A stretch of DNA of 64,000 bases. Source: Aradus depressus. Its lineage: Eukaryota; Arthropoda; Insecta; Hemiptera; Aradidae. Within the stretch, counting starts at the first letter, position 1. Each line of letters opens with the position of its first letter. Shown in pieces: positions 57,224-64,000 of this stretch. The stretch lies in NCBI GenBank assembly GCA_963662175.1, contig OY759227.1:7596501-7660500 (forward strand), in the 5' to 3' direction. A program made the position numbers and the translations under genes. Below the pieces are notes generated by a model. That model searched no databases. It was not told where the DNA came from and was given only the letters and a program-made list of their open reading frames with translations.

Positions 57224-57283
57224 TGTGATGAATATGTATAAACATATGTTATATTAGAATAAATCAGTTCTAGATTGACTGTC
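57224..57283 (+). repeat. C LTR cut at its poly(A) site, right arm
   Basis: Sixty bases of LTR from TGTGATG to GACTGTC, followed at once by the A-rich tract. It mirrors 42044-42103. Confidence 0.85.
57258..57263 (+). promoter_or_regulatory. Polyadenylation signal AATAAA in the C LTR
   Basis: AATAAA lies 20 bases before the poly(A) start at 57284, the usual spacing for cleavage. It fixes the R/U5 border of the C LTR after GACTGTC. Confidence 0.8.
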
Positions 57284-57383
57284 AAAAAAAAAAAAAAATA
57301 AAAATAAAAAAAAAATAAAAAAAAATAAAAAAAAAAAAAAATAAATAAAAAAATAAAAAAAAAAAAATAAAAAAAAAATAAAA
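57284..57383. repeat. A-rich tract (poly(A) remnant)
   Basis: About 100 bases of A with single T at 4-10 base intervals. The tract has decayed relative to the pure left-arm tract. Confidence 0.85.
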
Positions 57384-58132
57384 TCTGTAGCAACCTTTTT
57401 CCAAGGGCTAGTTGGTAGCTCATGCGGCAACATAGGTTCTTTGCAGCTAGAATTCTGATATCGAGCGCAGACGTAGCAGTTTCGAACGTAATTTTCTATT
57501 TCGTTATTCATTCCTGGCCAAAACATCACCTCTCGAGCTCGCTGCTTACATCTCTCAATCCTTTGATGACCATAGTGAATTTTCCTTAACAGGCATGTCC
57601 TCAGATCCTTGGGTATTATTATCTGGTTAGATTTAATGTACAAACCCTCTCTGCTCACTGTTATGTCGTCCTTAAAAGTATAATATGGTCGTATTAAAGG
57701 ACCCAACTCATTTCTGTTTTCTGGCCACCCGTTAGCGATGCAATTCTTTAAACCGACAATTTCTTTATCTTCCTGACTTTTAGTAACAATTAAATCTATT
57801 AAACTATCCTCGAAGGGAAGTGTCTTGGTAACCAAAAAAACCTGAGCTTCTAAATCTTGCTCGATAGAGCCGGCCTGATCTGGTCCACTGAGGGGTGCCC
57901 GAGACAGCGCGTCAGCCAAGTAGAGCTCTTTTCCTGGCACATAGACCAGCTCAAAATCAAAATTTAATAATTTTAACATCATCCTTTGAATCCTCGGGGA
58001 AGTAGCACCGAATGGTTTTGTAACTATACTGACCAGGGGTTTATGATCTGTTTCCACAATAAATTTTCGGCCATAAACGTATTGACAAAATTTCTGACAA
58101 CCATAAACAACAGCTAGAAGCTCCTTCTCTAT
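57384..58132 (-). pseudogene. pol: C pol fragment (RNase H to integrase zinc)
   Basis: It corresponds to 41214-41959. The minus strand reads ELLAVVYGCQKF, ETDHKPLVSI, ADALSRAPLSGPDQ and the HHCC integrase domain, ending at KKVATD before the A-rich tract. It is truncated at its upstream end (58132), where it joins a second copy of arm sequence. No stop is present within the fragment. Confidence 0.85.
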
Positions 58133-58137
58133 ACCTA

Positions 58138-58545
58138 TCTGAGTGAAAGGTGGGATAGAAGTGGTTTGAATGAGAAAGAAATGTTGACGGGGCAGTAGTC
58201 TACACTTGTAGGGTTCTGACTTGATATGATGTTGGGGAAGTAGAAGTGGAGAGTAGAATATTGGGATGGATTGGTCGTTGTCAGAATTGTGCGGGGATTT
58301 CAGAAGGTTATGAGAGCAATTACAGTAGAGGATGGTTGGTGGAAGGAGAAAGAAATTGTTTTGGCCGCTAGGTACACAAAACTCAGCATGTAACATAACG
58401 TAAGTTAAATATACTGCATGTTAGCCTAAGAATGTATCCATGAGACCCCTGGAAAGCTACATCTAGATCTAAAGATTACTCCGCGTGTATGGGCGGGTAT
58501 ATATGAGTAAAAGGTTTTAGAAGTAGAGAGCAGAAAATTGGTTGG
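58138..58545 (+). repeat. 408-base duplicate of 56816-57223
   Basis: The block TCTGAGTGAAAGGTGGGATA to AAAATTGGTTGG is repeated on both sides of the C fragment in the same orientation, with almost no differences. Confidence 0.85.
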
Positions 58546-59130
58546 GACAAGTTGAGAAAAAAATTAGACAATTGATGTGGGGAAGTAGAAGTGAGTCATA
58601 AAAATTAGGAGAAAGACCTGAGGATTAGGTGTGGGTTGCAAAGACTCTGCCGGATTGGAAGAAGTACAATTGGTCTGAGGAAGTAGAACTTTAATTAAAG
58701 ATTATGTTTTAGAATAATTGATGTGGGTATGTGCATTGTAGGTGATTTGAGGTGTGTAAATATGACTGATTCAGCGGGGGAGGCTAACGGACGTAGAATG
58801 TAGGTTTATGTATGAGTAGACCGGGTTATGATGAAAATGTCAGACAATCTAGAGAGGTTGTAGGTGTTGAACAGGGACGAAGCATGATGGTGCTAAGGCT
58901 AAGAGTAGTGGACTATGATAAAATCTAAAGAAAATTGCTTGGATGAGTGTCTGAGTAAAAGGTTTAAAGGGAGAATGAGGTGGGATAATTGGGAAGTATA
59001 AGTGAGAAAATTTAAATGGATTGGCTACGCCGCTATACTGAAGATAGAGAGTAGTGATTCGGAGGGAGAGCGGGGGTATTGAGATGGGGAAGCACATTGG
59101 ATGTGTTAATTGACGTGGGGATGTAAGATT
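58546..59130. other. Diverged arm-like sequence
   Basis: Words such as GATGTGGGGAAGTAGAAGTG, GTCTGAGTAAAAGGTTTAAAGGG and GGATGAGTGTC resemble the arm block but in degenerate form. There is no gene. The left arm has no counterpart. Confidence 0.45.
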
Positions 59131-59640
59131 AAATCATGAAATAAAAATTGGTGAAGTATGCCTGCAACAACAGGTCTCGACATGTTTGAACATGTAAACA
59201 ACGACTTAATTCCTATAGATACGAAGGTCATTTCCAAACCATAGTGGATATAAAAAAAATAAAATAATAAAAAACAAGAATTCACAAATAACACCAAAGG
59301 ACATCGTGCTCGGAATTGAAGATAAATATTTTTTCGCACATATTACTCCAATCGGACAACATACTCAATATGACGAGCTTTGAATTATATTTTTAAATGC
59401 AATACCATTCAAGGCACCGAAGGACGGCATGCTCAAAAGTGTAGGTAGGCGATTTTTCCATCATAATACTCCAGTTTTAAATAATACTGAATACAATGAT
59501 GATGATGATGATGATAAGGTAGGCTACACGAATGCAGGGTTCGACATGCTTGAACACGCAAGTGCCTGTTGAAGGTCACGAAATCAGACTGAAAAATATA
59601 GAAATTGTTGGTAGTGGGCTAATTAAAAAAAATTAGGGGC
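59131..59640. other. Unassigned repeat-like DNA
   Basis: CACC(A/G)AAGGAC(A/G)(T/G)C(G/A)TGCTC occurs twice (about 59291 and 59416), and CGACATG(T/C)TTGAACA occurs at 59177 and 59541. A (GAT)n run lies at 59498-59516. This is probably an internally duplicated short repeat. No coding is seen. Confidence 0.4.
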
Positions 59641-59659
59641 ACAGGCGAGGGGTGGGTTA

Positions 59660-60000
59660 AAAATGTAAAGTAGGGTTTGGAGGGAGAGCGGAAACTTATT
59701 GAGGTTTAGAGGGAGAGCGGAAACTTATGGAGCTGGGGATGTACGATAGTAAGTGATACGGAGCGACGAGGGGGGGGGGGGGGGGGGGGAGTGGTGGTGG
59801 TGAGGGTGATGGATCACGTGGGGTCAAAGGTCATGAGGAGCAACTGGTCCAAAAAAAAAAATGTTGGAGGGGGGGGCTTATTGAGGTTTAGAGGGAGAGC
59901 GGAAACGTATTGACCTGGGGATGTACAATGAGGGTGATTCGGAGCTGGAGAGGGAGGGGGGTGAAGGGTGGTGGGGGGGGTGGTGGGAGAGGAGTGGGGG
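59660..60000. repeat. G-rich repeats
   Basis: TTTRGAGGGAGAGCGGAAAC occurs at about 59677, 59705 and 59888, each followed by a (T/G)GGGGATGTAC(G/A)AT word in the last two. A run of about 20 G lies at 59770-59789, with further G runs at about 59872 and 59955-59990. Some could form G-quadruplexes. Confidence 0.7.
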
Positions 60001-60044
60001 ATGGCCGCCATCTTGCGCATTTGCCATTGGCCCAGAACATACTT

Positions 60045-60643
60045 TCCTCCCCTACTTCTATGGGCTCAAACTGAACTGATTTCAAAGTATGACATGTTGT
60101 TAAGCTTCGACCAACAGGCCCAACGAATCCTTTCGGTCCACCAGTAGGTCCTTCTAGCTTTTTCAATAAATCCCGCAAAGGAAGTTCATTCGAATACAAT
60201 TGGCAAATGACCCACTGCAGAGGTCTACCATGTTTTTCTTACAGTTTCCTAATTACACCTTTGTATTTTCCTGTGTTTGTAATGCATCCATCACAACCAA
60301 TGCAAACAATTTCCGTCATTGTAAGGTTGTTTTCAAAAAAGTACTCTAATATAGAATTTGCAATGTCAATGGCTTTCCCAGACAACGGAACTGTGTAACC
60401 AATGAATCGCGATTTAGGCTCCTCTATTAGTGAAATGTGGTTTTCTTTAACAGTTGTTCTGTGCATTTTGCCATCTTCTGTCTTGTTTAAACCATGGGTG
60501 TCATCAAGTCTTCCATCAAAGTAAAGGGCTTGTATATTACAGGACTCCACGCTCATCTCCTTGTTGATAACTCCATGTCGGGCTTTCATTCGCTCTCGTC
60601 TTACTTTACTCCACGTCAACGCTAACTCACTCACACGGACCAC
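60045..60643 (-). pseudogene. Transposase-like remnant (arthropod family)
   Basis: The minus-strand frame 60239-60643 reads SKVRRERMKARH, INKEM, ALYFDGRLDDT, LIEEPKSRFIGYTVPLSGKA and TEIVCIGCDGCITNTG, ending VIRKL. After a frameshift, LQWVICQLYSNELPLRDLL and GPKGFVGPVG follow. I recall this series (FDGR.D, VGCDGT..NTG, QLHxNELPLR) from many near-identical transposon proteins of insects and cnidarians. The superfamily is not certain. D residues in FDGR and GCDG could be part of an RNase H-like site. N- and C-termini are lost. Confidence 0.5.
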
Positions 60644-60794
60644 GGAGCCCGTGAATCATCATAAACGTTGACATAATTTTTTTTATTTATTTGCCTCTAA
60701 TAATAAAAAAAGGAATAAGACAAAGTTTTGATGACACTAAAGTAAATATTGAAAGGAAATATTGAGTTATAAAAATGTTGAAAATATCGGAAAT

Positions 60795-62398
60795 TTCGGG
60801 AAATTTGGTGCGGATTCTGTCGAGAACGAGTCCCTCCAGTATCTTACCGAACAGAGACAGAAGACTGATAGGTCTGTAGCTGCCTGCCAAGGAAAGGTCC
60901 CTATCCCCAGGCTTGACAAACACCATGGCCCGTTTCCAAGGTCTAAGGAAGTGGCCTCGCCTTAGGCAGGCATTGTACAAGTAGAGTAGATCTGTCTTAA
61001 TGACCGGGTAGGCTTTCTTGATTATGGTCGCGTCCATGAGATCGCTTCCAGGGGCGCCGCCACTCTTCTGCCTCCCAATCCCCAGGGTCCGGTCTAGCTC
61101 GTCCCAGTCAGCGGCTTCCTCCGTGCTCGGCAAGTCACGGGCAGCACACCTGATGTTGTGTTGAGTGGGTGTATCCCCTGCCGGGTCGTCTTCCGGGAAG
61201 GCTTGGCCTAGGTACATCCCGCCGGCTTCCTCCAGGGACAAGACATACTGCACGCCATCCCTGATTGAGGCCACCGGGATGACCGCTTAAACCTACCAGT
61301 GACGACCCAATAGGGAATCCCCCACGGGTTCTTGCTGGACTCGTCCTCAACGAACCTCCTCCAGCTATTTCTCTTGCCCGCTTCGATGCTCCGACCGTAG
61401 GCCTCGCTGAGCTGCCGGTACTCTTCCCTGAGAATAACCCGATGGAGTTGGTCTCAGCACCGCTGGTACCGCCTCCTGGCACGATAAACGGCCCTCTTGG
61501 CGAGGGTGAGGTCCTTGGGACTTTCCTCAACCGGTCGACCTTTTTGGGGATGGTCTCGTCGGCAGCTCTCAGCAGGTTACTACTGAGCCTTTCGACGCCC
61601 TCCTTCCTCGACCGGGTCCGAACCCCTCAGTCCTTCCCATTCCTCGTCACAAGAGTAGGCAGCAGCGGCGGCCACGAAGGCGAGTTGCAAAGCGAGGGTC
61701 CCTAGACATGACTGCCGCTAGCCGGGTGTCATAAAGACTTACGTCTAGGACTTCGTGGTCACTAGACGTAATCCCTTGGACTACCCAGCCACTGACCTAT
61801 AGTTCCCCAGAAACCAACGTGACATCGATGTGCGATTCTCCATAGTGGCCACGAAAAGTGGGCGGAGAATGCTGGTCATTGACTATGCACAGGTCATGGC
61901 AAACGATCAACTCCATTGGACTGTCTCCCCGGTGGTCGGTGCAAACCGAACCCCAGGAGGACCACGAGGCATTGGCGTCCGCCATGACTATGACTTGGCG
62001 TCCCGTTAGCTCATCCAGAACGTGATCCAAGTGGCCCAATTGCAGATCTATCCGCTCAGACGGAGGCTGATTACATAGCAATCGACGTTGGCGTGCCTGA
62101 TACAGGCCACAGTAATGTGGCTGGTGAACAGATGGGTGAGCGTCATCACATCCACCTGAGGGCCGGTCACAACGATTACGGCCATAGGCCGTTCGTTGTT
62201 CCTTGCGCCAGTTATTACTCTGTGGCCTATACCAACGCCTGCCACGCGATTTCCTATACAATAGAGGTCCTGTAGAGCCAAGAGCTGGACGGACTCATCG
62301 TACACCAGTGTTCGCAACTCATCCGCCACTCTCTTACGCCTATTCATGTTGTGCTGGACAACGTGGATTCTGGTGCGCTCCCTATCTCTACCCGCCAT
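60795..62398 (-). pseudogene. R1-clade LINE ORF2: endonuclease and partial RT
   Basis: The start ATG is at 62398. The APE-type endonuclease is read in two frames: HVVQHNMNRRKRVADELR and LLALQDLY, then after a frameshift near 62070 VIVMADANASWSSWGS, HDLCIVND and SHIDVTLVS, where the D/N and final D-x-T catalytic residues stand. A linker (YR.LSEAYGRSIEAGK-like, about 61360-61400) leads to reverse transcriptase with GAPGSDLMDATIIKKA, RPWKRAMVFVKPGDRD and AGSYRPISLLSLFGKILE. It is cut at about 60795, before YADD. The R1 clade nicks specific targets. No 28S rDNA flanks it. Confidence 0.75.
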
Positions 62399-62470
62399 AG
62401 TCCGTGCGCGAGGCAAGCTTCTCAAGCGCGCGGATGTATGACGGGCATGTCGCGCTATTAGCGCTGTGGG

Positions 62471-62953
62471 TCAGGCCCGGTTTCCCGCTGCCCAGTTGCA
62501 ACACTTCGGCTGCAACGTTTTCCTTTTACAGCTGGAGCTGCCATGCCCTGCCATTACGCACCAAGCACACACCCTCTCCCTGCTTGGGCAACGCTTCTCC
62601 GGGTGGCCGAAGCCATGGCACTTCCCACATTTGGTTACATCCAGGATATCCCGCACAGTACAAGTGTAATATCATAGGGTGATCCTCCCTGAGGTGATGA
62701 GGGCCCTCCGAGTCGCAGGGGTGGTCTCTACCACCCAGCGCACCGTCGGTCTGCCGGGGGGGCCCTTCCTCTAAATAAGGACTATGGGGGAGAGGTCGGG
62801 GAATTGGACTTGAAACCTCCTGGTGAGGTCCTCGGCCGACCAACCCGCGGGCATGTTAAAGACCGCTAAGCGCGGTTTTCTCCTGTGCAGCGCCTCCGCC
62901 TTTAGGCCCAACTTCTGAAGTCGAGCATTGGACGTCAGCGCTTCGAGTTCCAC
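62471..62953 (-). pseudogene. R1-clade LINE ORF1 (Gag-like) with CCHC fingers
   Basis: The minus-strand frame runs from 62953 or beyond (LQKLGLKAEALHRRKPRLAV, AGWSAEDLTRRF) through two stops to the finger array CGKCHGFGHPEKRC and CAWCVMAGHGSSSC. A third, damaged finger CCNWAAGN runs into a stop at 62471. ORF1 proteins of this clade bind the LINE RNA. ORF2 begins about 70 bases downstream, in another frame. The far N-terminus merges into a C-run (62979-62992) and is not readable. Confidence 0.7.
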
Positions 62954-63069
62954 GGCCGAGGATACCTCCAGGAGAATTCCCCCCCCCCCCCTCCCTCCTG
63001 GCGGGTCTGCTGTTCTTCGTTGTGATCCCGAGCTCTCCCGGAATTACTACTAGAACATGTGAACGAGAC

Positions 63070-63390
63070 AATGCCTATAAAAACTGTTAGAAAACCGACA
63101 AAAGTTCGAAATAGGTGGTTTACCCGAGACCTTAGACCCTCAATTACGAGAGTACATAAATCGGTACAAATGAGTCTATATGAAAACGCTAAGTGCTGCT
63201 AAACAATTACATTTCAAAAAAATGGTCGAAGAGTCAGATAATAAAATTAAAACAGCCTGGAGTCTAATAAATACAGAAATAAAAAGAAAAGATGATACAG
63301 TAGAAAAAATTACAAATAAGTAACGGTAGAACAGTTCTGATAGAAAAAGAAGCAGTTGATGAAATAAATAAATACTTCTTAACAATTAAA
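63070..63390 (+). pseudogene. Fragment of a second LINE type (pre-RT linker)
   Basis: Through two or three frame changes the plus strand gives PTKVRNRWFTRDLR, KQLHFKKM, ESDNKIKTAWSLINTEIKRK and EAVDEINKYFLTI. W-x-I-N followed by a spacer and NKYF is typical of the linker before reverse transcriptase in Jockey/CR1-like LINEs. It is a fragment wedged between two R1-clade pieces. Confidence 0.5.
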
Positions 63391-64000
63391 GATTTTTTTT
63401 TTTTTTTTTGCATTGGAGGGGGAAATGCTGTGACGCACATTCAGGGAAGGTAGCCCTGGATAGTGTGGGACTCGAGACGGTTCACCATCACCATACCCAC
63501 TAAAACCCCCTCCTTGCCGATCCTGATTCCCTTCCGTGGAACTGACGGTCTGTCATTACTTCGCGGAAGGGAGGAAGGGTGGCTGGTAACGCCCCTTCTT
63601 CTGTTTTATTACCGCTACTGTTCCTTGTCAGCCCTCTCCTGAAGGGCCAACCCGCCCATGATGAGCGCTGCAAAATCGCAGCCTTCATCCCACGACTCCT
63701 GGGAGCGCAGCATAGCGTCCACGTAACTGGTAGCAGTCAGCGGGGCGCCCATGCTGCACTCCAGATTTTTCCTTCCCTCCTCAAATCTGGGGCATTTGAG
63801 GAGGACATGCTCCACCGACTCCGTCTCACCAAGGCACGCGGGGCAGTCTGGTGTTGTTGCTGGTGTAGTGGAGGTACCCCCGGAACCCACCATGTCCCGT
63901 GAGTACCTGGGTGAGGTGGTAATTCACCTCCCCATGCTTCCTGGTGAGCCAAGGCTCGACTCGAGGGATGAGCCGATGGGTCCACCGTCCCTTTGTGGAC
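63391..64000 (-). pseudogene. R1-clade LINE 3' end with poly(A) tail
   Basis: From the window edge the minus strand reads GRWTHRLIPRVEPWLTRKHG and LTQVLTGHGGFRGYL, then, after a frameshift near 63880, CPACLGETESVEHVLLKCPR with the C-terminal CCHC-type motif. It continues to a stop near 63615, a 3' untranslated stretch and a poly(A) of about 18 (63391-63409). The upstream part lies outside the window. It is a separate copy from the LINE at 60795-62953, in the same orientation and just upstream of it. Confidence 0.75.

Larger units (their letters stand above)
47247..58132 (-). repeat. Right arm of the large palindrome (interrupted)
   Basis: This is the reverse complement of the left arm. It is split by the complete C element at 49099-55165. 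Removing that element joins CTTAAAGTCCTATA to the sequence before 49099, as in the left arm at about 44150-44175. The outer end carries LTR, A-rich tract and a C pol fragment in the mirrored order. Confidence 0.8.

Noticed and set aside
61135..61705. Pro/Gly/Arg-rich frames on both strands
   Set aside because: They overlap the ORF2 linker of the R1-clade LINE, which reads in a different frame. GC-rich shadow frames.

Overview
This window is eukaryotic, AT-rich, gene-poor DNA that looks like heterochromatin or an old transposon graveyard from an arthropod, most likely an insect. The grounds are the mix of transposon families: several Ty3/Gypsy lineages, an R1-clade LINE with its endonuclease and CCHC-finger ORF1, a second LINE with YADD and a short-repeat tail, a Polinton-like integrase with DUF8207-type proteins, and a CENP-B/psq helix-turn-helix protein. 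I see no convincing host gene, no tRNA or rRNA gene and no CRISPR array. The species cannot be named from the sequence.

Layout. 1-2440: relic of a virus-like (Polinton-type) element. 2441-5759: simple repeats and a 2.6 kb element with ~520 bp inverted arms. 5760-13005: element A, a minus-strand Gypsy element with ~1.26 kb LTRs and most of pol deleted. 13006-19550: an inverted copy of the Polinton-like 3' end, a Gypsy integrase remnant (element D) and AT-rich LTR-like debris. 19550-38737: nested Gypsy family B. An old copy (B1) is split at a TA run by a young copy (B2, 22277-27300, near-identical LTRs, gag only). It is followed by a long gag-pol copy (B3) that itself carries a 1.1 kb LINE and a hairpin-repeat insert. 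38738-58545: element C (Gypsy with 80 bp LTRs) and a very large inverted repeat whose arms converge on a 1.8 kb satellite made of 20/40 bp units. A complete C copy (49099-55165, TSD TATAG) sits in the right arm. 58546-64000: arm-like repeats, G-rich repeats, a transposase-like remnant and R1-clade LINE pieces.

How the parts relate. The Gypsy elements encode the usual Gag, protease, reverse transcriptase/RNase H and integrase, but every copy is broken by stops, frameshifts, deletions or insertions. Many junctions lie in (TA)n or TATA-like DNA, so these runs look like a shared landing site. The most unusual feature is the palindrome at 41.2-58.1 kb. Both outer ends carry the same join between C pol, a poly(A/T) tract and a C LTR cut exactly ~20 nt after its AATAAA signal. 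That points to a polyadenylated retroelement transcript being built into the structure before the inverted duplication.
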